DNA of 64,000 bases from QGNO01 sp964493125. GTDB lineage: Bacteria > Chloroflexota > Dehalococcoidia > Lucifugimonadales > QGNO01. This document shows positions 1 through 6,874 of the stretch, piece after piece. Made by a program: the position numbers and the translations under genes. Below the pieces are notes generated by a model that did no database searches, was not told the origin of the DNA, and saw nothing but the letters and a program-made list of their open reading frames with translations. Within the stretch, counting starts at the first letter, position 1. The number at the start of each line of letters is the position of its first letter. The DNA is taken from positions 1 through 64,000 of the forward strand of contig CAZBMS010000002.1 of the NCBI GenBank assembly GCA_964493125.1, in the 5' to 3' direction.

Positions 1-1146
1 CAACGGATACTAGGGGAAGTTTCAAAAGCAAGAAACGACTCTAGCAAGCCGGTACTGGCCGTAGACCTACCAACAGGATTAGATCCAGATAGTGGTCAAG
101 TGGATCCCTCTTGCTCCGGCGCCGATCAAACTGTCGCCTTATCCAATCCTAAGTTAGGTCATTTCACAATGCCTGGACTAGTTGCAACTGGGAAACTTTC
201 TACTGTAGACATTGGAGTGCCAGAAGGACTTGGAAGTAATATTACTTTGGAGTTAATAACTCCAAAGTTGGTCTCCTCACTCCTGCCAAAACGAGCCAGG
301 CATGCCCACAAAGGTACTTTTGGCCGCCTTTTAGTAGTAGCTGGGTCATTAAACTACGTTGGAGCGAGCATACTAGCCTGCAGCGCAGCATACCGTTCTG
401 GAGTGGGACTAGTAACTCTAGCTACCAGCGAGCGTGTGTACCCAGTAGTAGCTTCAAAGCTACCCGAGGCAACCTTAATCCCACTCTCTAGCACTGATAC
501 CGGAGAGATCGACGAAGAAGACGTGGATAAAGTAATTGCAAAGTTGCCAGAATATGATGCGATGGTCATTGGATGCGGTTTGGGTCAGCACAAGAAAACC
601 GGGGCATTTCTCAGCCGCCTACTCCTAGAAAATCACAACCTTCCAAATATACCAATAGTAATTGATGCGGACGCTCTGAATTTCTTGGCCAAAATCGATG
701 ACTGGCACAAACATCTCAATTCAGATACGATTCTTACACCTCATCCACGCGAAATGGCACGATTGCTTAAGAGGCGCACTAACGAAATTCAGGAGAATCG
801 CCTACTTATCGCAAAAGAAAGTGCGAGTTACTGGAAGAAAATAGTGGTTCTAAAGGGTGCACTGTCAATAATAGCTTCCAATCAAGAAACTACTCGCATA
901 AGTCCATTTGCTAACGCACTCTTAGCGTCCGCTGGCACAGGTGATGTCCTAGCTGGCCTAATAGGTGGACTTCTTGCACAGGGACTGTCATCACTTAACG
1001 CTGCTAGCTGCGGAACTTACCTTCATGGTTTATCAGGCGAAAAAATCAGTCTCAGCATTGGCGATTCAGGATTATTAGCCTCCGATCTCCTAAACGAGAT
1101 TCCATTACACATTAAATCTATAAAGGAATCATATGGAAACAAATAA
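1..1146 (+). CDS. nnr: NAD(P)H-hydrate repair enzyme Nnr, bifunctional epimerase/dehydratase (5' end cut by window)
   Basis: The reading frame is open from base 1, so the gene begins upstream; the first internal GTG at 100 is not the start. The motif VDLPTG at bases 61-78 is the tail of the NAD(P)HX epimerase (YjeF N-terminal) domain. From about base 300 there is a ribokinase-like ADP/ATP-dependent dehydratase domain, with FGRLLVVAGS near 319 and the anion-hole motif SAGTGDVLAG near 930. In this family the two domains repair hydrated, inactive NADH and NADPH in the cytoplasm. The stop overlaps the next gene by 14 bases, so the two are probably co-transcribed and translationally coupled. The family assignment is firm; only the N-terminal half is missing. 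Confidence 0.93.
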   Translation, partial: QRILGEVSKARNDSSKPVLAVDLPTGLDPDSGQVDPSCSGADQTVALSNPKLGHFTMPGLVATGKLSTVDIGVPEGLGSNITLELITPKLVSSLLPKRARHAHKGTFGRLLVVAGSLNYVGASILACSAAYRSGVGLVTLATSERVYPVVASKLPEATLIPLSSTDTGEIDEEDVDKVIAKLPEYDAMVIGCGLGQHKKTGAFLSRLLLENHNLPNIPIVIDADALNFLAKIDDWHKHLNSDTILTPHPREMARLLKRRTNEIQENRLLIAKESASYWKKIVVLKGALSIIASNQETTRISPFANALLASAGTGDVLAGLIGGLLAQGLSSLNAASCGTYLHGLSGEKISLSIGDSGLLASDLLNEIPLHIKSIKESYGNK

Positions 1147-2344
1147 TAAACCTGCAGGAAATATAGGACCAAATGAAAAAATCCTAGCTTCCGTATTGGT
1201 TCTTGGCCATGCAGTCAAACATTTTTTCGTGGCTGGCTTTTTCATAATACTCCCACAGATACAAACTCATTACGGTTTAAGCAATGCTGGTGCCGGGATG
1301 ATATCCACAATTAGGAATGCGGGTAGCGGTCTAGGCAATCTCTCTGCAGGGTATATGGCCGATAGATTCAACAATAAATGGAAAGAAATGCTATCGGTGT
1401 CGATTGTCATGGTAGGACTTTTTCACTTCTTAATAGGCTGGGGCAACTCATCTACATGGCTGCTAGTCAACACAACCATAGCCGGGGTAGCTATATCTTT
1501 CTGGCATCCTCCCGCGATAGCGGCACTTGCTGAACGTTTCCCGCAAAGGCGTGGGTTTGCTATATCACTTCATGGGACTGGCGGCAGTATTGGCGAAGCT
1601 TTAGGACCTATCCTTGTAGGAGCCCTCTTAACAGTCTTTCTATGGCGAACGGTCCTACAGATCGGAATAATCCCCGCCTTAATCACAGGAGCTATAACGT
1701 GGATCACACTGAAGAATCTCCAGGGGAGAACTCAGTTAGATCTTTCGCTTATGGGATATCTAAGATCCCTGTGGCAAATGCTTCGCGGACGCGGATTAAT
1801 TACCACTTTAATAGTGACGGGCGGGTTTAGCGCGTCCCAGGGAATAGTTATGACTTTCTTGCCTATATATCTGAACATAGATCTAGGATTTACACCACTT
1901 CTTACCGCAGTTTTCGTATCTGGATCACAAGTGGTAGGGATCGTATCTCAGCCGCTCCTAGGATACCTTTCCGACAAATATTCAAGAAAGTCAGTTTTGG
2001 TTCCATCTCTTGCCATATTGGGCTTACTCACGATAGCAGTACCATTCGCTGGTTCTGGAGCTCTTCTATTAGTTACAGTTCTTTTAATGGGCTCAGTCTC
2101 ATATTCGCTAATGTCCATTCTCCTAGCTGCTGGTGTCGATCAAGCGCAAGGGGATATGCCGGCAACTACTATTTCACTAGTTTTCAGTTCTGGTGTCATA
2201 TTTTCCGCTCTCTCACCTTTTCTGGCAGGATTACTCGCCGATTCAACGGGTTTGAGCTATGTATTTTTCCTAGCGGCTGCGATTGCGATAGCCCTTAGCG
2301 CGTTCACTTTCACCCTAAAATGGGGAAAAGTGAACAACAAATAA
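1133..2344 (+). CDS. MFS transporter, 12-TM, fosmidomycin-resistance-like
   Basis: A 403-residue polytopic membrane protein with about 12 hydrophobic segments. The loop after the second segment has the major-facilitator signature (GYMADRFNNKWKEML), repeated in the second half as GYLSDKYSRKSVL near residue 280. An H near residue 27 in an AVKHFFVAGFF context and the short loops resemble Fsr-type efflux proteins. The substrate cannot be told from sequence. The ATG lies inside the end of nnr (14-base overlap). It is the last gene before a 250-base region holding a separate RNA and promoter, so a transcription unit probably ends here. Confidence 0.85.
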   Translation: METNNKPAGNIGPNEKILASVLVLGHAVKHFFVAGFFIILPQIQTHYGLSNAGAGMISTIRNAGSGLGNLSAGYMADRFNNKWKEMLSVSIVMVGLFHFLIGWGNSSTWLLVNTTIAGVAISFWHPPAIAALAERFPQRRGFAISLHGTGGSIGEALGPILVGALLTVFLWRTVLQIGIIPALITGAITWITLKNLQGRTQLDLSLMGYLRSLWQMLRGRGLITTLIVTGGFSASQGIVMTFLPIYLNIDLGFTPLLTAVFVSGSQVVGIVSQPLLGYLSDKYSRKSVLVPSLAILGLLTIAVPFAGSGALLLVTVLLMGSVSYSLMSILLAAGVDQAQGDMPATTISLVFSSGVIFSALSPFLAGLLADSTGLSYVFFLAAAIAIALSAFTFTLKWGKVNNK

Positions 2345-2374
2345 TATTCCTTTAAAAATTCCTCCAAAAAGGGG

Positions 2375-2406
2375 TTGACAGCATATTTGGAGATAGTGAT
2401 AGGATG
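2375..2406 (+). promoter_or_regulatory. Promoter candidate for the structured RNA
   Basis: A perfect -35 TTGACA (2375-2380) is followed after 17 bases by GATAGG (2398-2403), a weak -10. It sits just upstream of the paired region 2411-2515. Transcription would begin around 2408. The -35 is exact and the spacing ideal, but the -10 matches at only three of six positions. Confidence 0.4.
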
Positions 2407-2522
2407 CAATCGACCTGAGTGGCTGCATGGTGGGAGGCACCGACTGGACGGTTCTCGTCGGGCAACCGAGGGGCCGATTGGCCGGATCTAAACCAAGCAT
2501 CAGTCACTCGGGTCGTTTCTTT
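2405..2522 (+). ncRNA. Candidate structured small RNA between the MFS gene and coaX
   Basis: Bases 2411-2425 and 2501-2515 form a continuous 15-bp stem with two G-U pairs. It encloses three small hairpins: GGTG/CACC (2429-2432 with 2438-2441), CGGTT/AACCG (2449-2453 with 2464-2468) and GGCC-GATT-GGCC (2472-2483). A T-rich TTTCTTT follows the closing stem (2516-2522). The segment is locally richer in G+C than its surroundings. A TTGACA box precedes it, and coaX has its own extended -10 downstream, which favours an independent RNA over a leader. I checked by eye for SRP RNA, tmRNA, T-box, TPP and cobalamin signatures and found none. Class unknown. Confidence 0.5.
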
Positions 2523-2552
2523 ATCCCCATAAATGGCAATTAGAACAATAGT

Positions 2553-2561
2553 TGCTATAAT
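2553..2561 (+). promoter_or_regulatory. Extended -10 promoter for coaX-coaBC
   Basis: TGCTATAAT is a perfect extended -10 (TG, one base, TATAAT). It lies 36 bases before the coaX ATG. No good -35 is visible at 17 bases, as expected for extended -10 promoters. Confidence 0.55.
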
Positions 2562-2596
2562 GAAGTAAAACGGCGGCGACATTTGCGGCGACCGAT

Positions 2597-3391
2597 ATGT
2601 TATTGACAATAGACATAGGCAACACAAACATCACGCTTGGAGTGTTCCAAGAAGCCGATCTTCTGGCGACTTGGAGGCTTTCTACTACCCCACAAAGAAT
2701 GGCTGATGAATACGGCCTGAACGTGATAAGTCTTCTCTCACTCGCAGGTATATCTCCTGAAAAAGTTAACGCGGTAGCAATATGTAGCGTTGTCCCGCCT
2801 TTAACTCAAGTTTTTACTGAACTTTGCAACCGCTACTTCAGTAATGAACCGCTGATTGTAGGTGCCGGGGTACGTACAGGAATAAAGATACTATATGATA
2901 ACCCTCGGGATGTAGGCGCCGACCGAATAGTAGATGCAGCAAGTGCTTATAAACTTTACGGAGGGCCATGCATTATCGTCGACTGTGGCACAGCCACAGT
3001 TCTTGATGCTGTTTCTGATAAGGCTGAATATCTCGGCGGAGCCATTGCGCCAGGATTAAGACTTTCAGCAGAAACTTTATTCTCAAACACATCACAGTTG
3101 CGGCGAGTCGAATTGGAAGCTCCGCGCACAGTGATCGGCAAGAATACTACTCATGCTTTACAGGCCGGATTGATCCTAGGAAACGTGGATCTCATTGAAG
3201 GGATGGTTAAGCGATTCAAGGCTGAGTTAAACAGCAATGTCGTAAAGGTAATAGGCACTGGCGGCCAATCAACACTCATAGCTAAAGAATCTGATGTTTT
3301 TGACTTCGTTAATTTGGACCTTACGCTTATAGGACTACGAATAATCTATGAACTGAACAACACTGATAACCTTAAAGGGGATTTACAGTGA
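2597..3391 (+). CDS. coaX: Type III pantothenate kinase
   Basis: This enzyme phosphorylates pantothenate, the first step of coenzyme A synthesis. The 264 residues match the usual family length. The phosphate-binding motif DIGNTN is at residues 6-11, GADR at 107-110 and DCGTATV at 129-135, all hallmarks of the ASKHA-fold CoaX type rather than CoaA. The ATG lies 36 bases after an extended -10 element. The stop overlaps the GTG of coaBC by four bases, so two consecutive CoA steps are made from one message. Confidence 0.95.
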   Translation: MLLTIDIGNTNITLGVFQEADLLATWRLSTTPQRMADEYGLNVISLLSLAGISPEKVNAVAICSVVPPLTQVFTELCNRYFSNEPLIVGAGVRTGIKILYDNPRDVGADRIVDAASAYKLYGGPCIIVDCGTATVLDAVSDKAEYLGGAIAPGLRLSAETLFSNTSQLRRVELEAPRTVIGKNTTHALQAGLILGNVDLIEGMVKRFKAELNSNVVKVIGTGGQSTLIAKESDVFDFVNLDLTLIGLRIIYELNNTDNLKGDLQ

Positions 3392-4593
3392 ACTCGCCAT
3401 TTGAAAACAAAAATATAGTCCTAGGTGTTACTGGAAGTATAGCTTGCTACAAAGCTGCTGACTTATGTAGCAAGCTCGTTCAACTCGGAGCAAATGTAGA
3501 CGTCATCCTAACTGAATCAGCTCAGCAATTTATAAGTCCACTTACATTCAGGAGTATCACCCATAGACCAGTGATAACTGATCTTTACGATCCAGAGTCA
3601 GAAATTGCTATGGCGCATGTTGCTTTGGCACAAAGGGCTGATTTAGTTGTAATAGCACCCACAACGGCCAACATGATAGGTAAAATAGCATCTGGACTCG
3701 CAAATGACCCTATATCACTAACAGTTATAGCAACCTCTGCTCCATTAGTCTTAGCACCAGCTATGGATGCGAATATGTTTGAAAGCGCTGTGGTGCAAGA
3801 GAACGTTATAAAACTGAAAAAACGTGGGGTAAAAATAGTTGGGCCGATTGCTGGGCGACTCGCATCTGGACTCACAGGGAATGGTCGCATGATAGAGGTC
3901 AAGGAACTCATAGGCCATCTGTCGGCCGAACTCGGGAAAAATAACCATTTGGCTGGCAGAAAAATCGTGGTCACGGCAGGAGGAACTTCAGAATCAATAG
4001 ACCCCGTAAGAGTCTTAACAAATCGTTCATCGGGGAAAATGGGCTATGCAATAGCGGAAGCAGCGCGAGACAACGGTGCGAATGCAGTCCTTATAACAGC
4101 ATCTACTCAACTTTCCGACCCGTCCGCAGTAGAAGTGATACATGTAGAAAATACTAACGAGATGTACAAAGCAGTTATACGAACTTCAAAAAATGCAGAC
4201 GCCTTAATTATGGCTGCTGCAGTCAGTGACTATAAAGCCAGATTAAAATCACCTCAAAAGATTAAGAAAGGGCCAACCAACAGTCAGTCCCTAGAACTCG
4301 AGACGAATCCAGACATACTGGCTGAAGCAAAAGGAGCTAAAGTGAAAGTAGGTTTCGCAGCGGAAACCGAGAATCTTTTAGAAAATGCGAGAATCAAACT
4401 AAATTCGAAAGGCGCCGACCTACTTGTGGCTAACAACGTATCTTCAAGAAATGGTGTGTTCGGGTCAGACACCAACAAGGTAACTATTATAGGAAACAAT
4501 GGCTTTGTGGAAGACCTACCCAGAATGAGTAAGTACGCCGTGGCCCAAAACATACTTAACAAGGTCGTAGAACTTCTAAAAGACCGAACTTAG
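3388..4593 (+). CDS. coaBC: Phosphopantothenoylcysteine synthetase/decarboxylase (CoaBC/Dfp)
   Basis: A two-domain cytoplasmic enzyme of 401 residues. The N-terminal flavoprotein decarboxylase (about 1-185) has GSIACYKAADL, the active-site His in AMAHVALAQRAD and the substrate motif PAMDANMF. The C-terminal synthetase (about 190-400) has VTAGGTSESIDPVR and the ring of conserved Asn/Ser/Lys residues. Start is GTG, overlapping the coaX stop. Oddity: the flap that usually reads LACG, with the catalytic Cys, reads LASG here (Ser160, bases 3865-3867). The 3' end overlaps the convergent rpiB by four bases with no terminator visible. Confidence 0.93.
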   Translation: MNSPFENKNIVLGVTGSIACYKAADLCSKLVQLGANVDVILTESAQQFISPLTFRSITHRPVITDLYDPESEIAMAHVALAQRADLVVIAPTTANMIGKIASGLANDPISLTVIATSAPLVLAPAMDANMFESAVVQENVIKLKKRGVKIVGPIAGRLASGLTGNGRMIEVKELIGHLSAELGKNNHLAGRKIVVTAGGTSESIDPVRVLTNRSSGKMGYAIAEAARDNGANAVLITASTQLSDPSAVEVIHVENTNEMYKAVIRTSKNADALIMAAAVSDYKARLKSPQKIKKGPTNSQSLELETNPDILAEAKGAKVKVGFAAETENLLENARIKLNSKGADLLVANNVSSRNGVFGSDTNKVTIIGNNGFVEDLPRMSKYAVAQNILNKVVELLKDRT

Positions 4594-5051
4594 GCTAGCT
4601 TGAAACCTTCTGCCTCTATCGCCTTTACCTTATCAAGCCTGCGCTGATGGCGAGCATCACCCGTGTAGTTAGCAGATAAGAAAGCTTCTACCAGTTCTTT
4701 TGCCAACTCAATCCCTACTATCCTAGAGCCTATCGCCAAAACGTTCATGTCATCGTGTTCTACACCTTGATGCGCAGAGTATGAGTCGTGACACATCGCA
4801 GATCTGACACCTGCAACCTTATTCGCTGCGATCGAAGCTCCAACGCCACTTCCACAAACAACGATGCCCCGGCTAACTTCCCCAGATGCGACAGCACGCG
4901 CAACGAGTACGACAAAATCAGGGTAATCGTCGTTGGGATCGTGCTGATATGCACCTTTATCCACAAGTTCATGTCCCTGTTGTTCAAGGAAGGACACCAA
5001 CTCCTCTTTCCAAATGAATCCCCAGTGGTCCATACCTATAGCGATTCGCAC
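4590..5051 (-). CDS. rpiB: Ribose-5-phosphate isomerase B
   Basis: A 153-residue LacAB/RpiB-family isomerase interconverting ribulose- and ribose-5-phosphate in the pentose phosphate pathway. The active-site loop with Cys66 and CGSGVGASIAANK is intact, as are the downstream H-D-S and H-D-D-M-N segments. The phosphate end GDARHQRRLDKV is typical. The N-terminal motif is MDHWG where many members have SDHAG or SDHGG. It stands alone on the minus strand between plus-strand genes, divergent from the TPP enzyme. Related sugar isomerases of this family cannot be fully excluded. Confidence 0.9.
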   Translation of the reverse strand: MRIAIGMDHWGFIWKEELVSFLEQQGHELVDKGAYQHDPNDDYPDFVVLVARAVASGEVSRGIVVCGSGVGASIAANKVAGVRSAMCHDSYSAHQGVEHDDMNVLAIGSRIVGIELAKELVEAFLSANYTGDARHQRRLDKVKAIEAEGFKLA

Positions 5052-5115
5052 AGGCTTCTCCCTTATTAAGAAGTATCACAATTCTGTACGAACAGACGCA
5101 AGCAGTCAACTGTGA

Positions 5116-5142
5116 TTGACTCAACTGAAGCCTTTATATAAT
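5116..5142 (+). promoter_or_regulatory. Promoter candidate for the TPP-dependent enzyme
   Basis: TTGACT (5116-5121) and a perfect TATAAT (5137-5142) are separated by 15 bases, slightly short. They lie in the divergent gap, about 30 bases before the ATG at 5174. Confidence 0.4.
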
Positions 5143-5173
5143 CTTTTTATAACTAGCAAATATCGAGGTGTTC

Positions 5174-6814
5174 ATGAAAGGTGTTACAGCCATTGCGAAA
5201 ATCTTGAAAATGGAGTCTGTCGAATATCTCTTCTGCTTTCCGTCTAACCCACTGATTGATGAGGCAGCCAAGGTCGGGATCAGACCCATTCTCACCCGGA
5301 CTGAACGGGGCGCTGTCAACATGGCAGATGGATACTCTAGAATCGCTGGCGGAGGCCGTATTGGGGTTATAGCCACGCAGTACGGTCCGGGAATAGAAAA
5401 TGCTTTTGGAGGCGTGGCCCACGCTTACGCTGACTCTATTCCTATTCTAGTTTTACCCAGTGGAACAGAAAGACACATGACAAACGTAAACCCATCTTTT
5501 CCTGCTGCAATAAACTACAGGAATGTCACCAAATGGAGTGCTGATCTTAACATGGCTCCAAGAATACCCGAAATGTTGCGATATGCGTTTCATAACCTTA
5601 GAACAGGGAAAACTGGCCCTGTCTTATTAGAAATACCAGCGGACGTTTATTCAGAGGAGATAAAAGACAACGAATTGAAATACAGCCCAGTACTTGGGCA
5701 AAAAAGCGCAGGAGATCCCCAAGACATAAACCTTGCAGTAAGGACGCTACTTAGAGCAAAGAAACCTCTACTTCACGTGGGTCAGGGAGTGATACAAGCC
5801 GAAGCATGGGACGAATTGCAAGAATTTGCAGAACTTCTTCAGATACCCGTTATGACAATAACTCCTGGTAAAAGTGCTTTTCCAGAAAATCACCCGCTTT
5901 CAATTGGGAATGGAGGGGCAACAGTTACAGGAATGGTCAACCACTTTTTAAATGAAGCAGACTTAGTATTTGGATTGGGTTCGACATTTTATACCTCACT
6001 AATGTCATGCCGGATACCTGATGGAAAAGTATTGATCCAGTGTACAGATGACGAAAGGGACCTCAACAACGAATACAACTTGCAACACGCCGTCCTTGGG
6101 AACCCTAAGCTAATCCTCAGGCAATTAATCAATGAGGCGAAGTACCAAATTGAATCCAAGGCTGCCTACTGGGCTAATAACGTTGAAAATGAAGTCGCAA
6201 TTCAGAAAAAAAGATGGCTCGAGGAATGGAAGCCTCTACTAACCTCTGATGAGATACCTATAAATCCCTACAGAGTGATCGCCGAATTGGATCAAGCACT
6301 CGACAAAACCACGACAATAATGACTCATGACTCAGGAAACCCCCGTGATCAATTAACCCCTTTTTACAATGCCACCCACCCTAACGGTTACATAGGATGG
6401 GGCAACTCTACACAACTCGGATATTCACTGGGCATATCTATAGGAGCGAAATTGGCGGCTCCAGATAAAACGATTGTCCATGTAGTAGGAGACGCTGCCA
6501 TAGGCATGGCTGGGCTTGATTTTGAGACTTCAGTACGGGCCGAAGCGCCTATAATTACTGTTGTTCTAAACAACGGTGTAATGGGTGGATATAGAGATAG
6601 AATGCCAAGCGCAAGCGACCACTTTGGCACTCATCTCCTAGGTGGAAACTACACTAAGTTCGCAGAGTCCATGGGTTTAGAAAGTGAAAGAATCGAAAAA
6701 CCCAATGATATCCGTAGGGGAATTGAGGCGGCACTCGAAGCTAACAGAGAAGGCAAATCAGCCTTGATTGAGATAATGACCAAAGAGGAATTTGCCTTCT
6801 CCAGGTTAATCTAA
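5174..6814 (+). CDS. Thiamine pyrophosphate-dependent enzyme, acetolactate synthase/benzoylformate decarboxylase type
   Basis: A cytoplasmic three-domain TPP enzyme of 546 residues. The N-terminal PYR domain has the activating Glu in RTERGAVNMADGYSR (about residue 44). The middle domain has GKSAFPENHPLSIG, and the C-terminal PP domain carries the Mg/TPP motif GDAAIGMAG near residue 439, ending in VVLNN. I chose ATG 5174, because the GTG at 5168 is inside the GAGGTG ribosome-binding site and the family usually starts MKG. No small regulatory subunit gene is next to it, so it is more likely a 2-oxoacid decarboxylase or carboligase than the biosynthetic acetolactate synthase. Substrate unknown. 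Confidence 0.85.
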   Translation: MKGVTAIAKILKMESVEYLFCFPSNPLIDEAAKVGIRPILTRTERGAVNMADGYSRIAGGGRIGVIATQYGPGIENAFGGVAHAYADSIPILVLPSGTERHMTNVNPSFPAAINYRNVTKWSADLNMAPRIPEMLRYAFHNLRTGKTGPVLLEIPADVYSEEIKDNELKYSPVLGQKSAGDPQDINLAVRTLLRAKKPLLHVGQGVIQAEAWDELQEFAELLQIPVMTITPGKSAFPENHPLSIGNGGATVTGMVNHFLNEADLVFGLGSTFYTSLMSCRIPDGKVLIQCTDDERDLNNEYNLQHAVLGNPKLILRQLINEAKYQIESKAAYWANNVENEVAIQKKRWLEEWKPLLTSDEIPINPYRVIAELDQALDKTTTIMTHDSGNPRDQLTPFYNATHPNGYIGWGNSTQLGYSLGISIGAKLAAPDKTIVHVVGDAAIGMAGLDFETSVRAEAPIITVVLNNGVMGGYRDRMPSASDHFGTHLLGGNYTKFAESMGLESERIEKPNDIRRGIEAALEANREGKSALIEIMTKEEFAFSRLI

Positions 6815-6874
6815 AACAGTAATAAATGCTTCTCTGCTGTGGGTTTTATCACTGTTGGGTCAAATCACTCATCC

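Noticed and set aside
2375..2522. Structured region before coaX as SRP RNA, tmRNA, T-box or TPP/cobalamin riboswitch
   Set aside because: None of the diagnostic sequences (SRP domain IV GGAAG/AGCAG, tmRNA T-arm and CCA end, T-box GGUGG, TPP CUGAGA) is present, and coaX has its own promoter downstream.
3585..3974. 129-codon minus-strand frame inside coaBC
   Set aside because: The plus strand carries intact CoaBC motifs over the same bases; the antisense protein has a biased Ala/Ile/Thr composition and no motif.
5168..5173. GTG at 5168 as start of the TPP enzyme
   Set aside because: These bases form the ribosome-binding site GAGGTG; the ATG at 5174 fits the family N-terminus.
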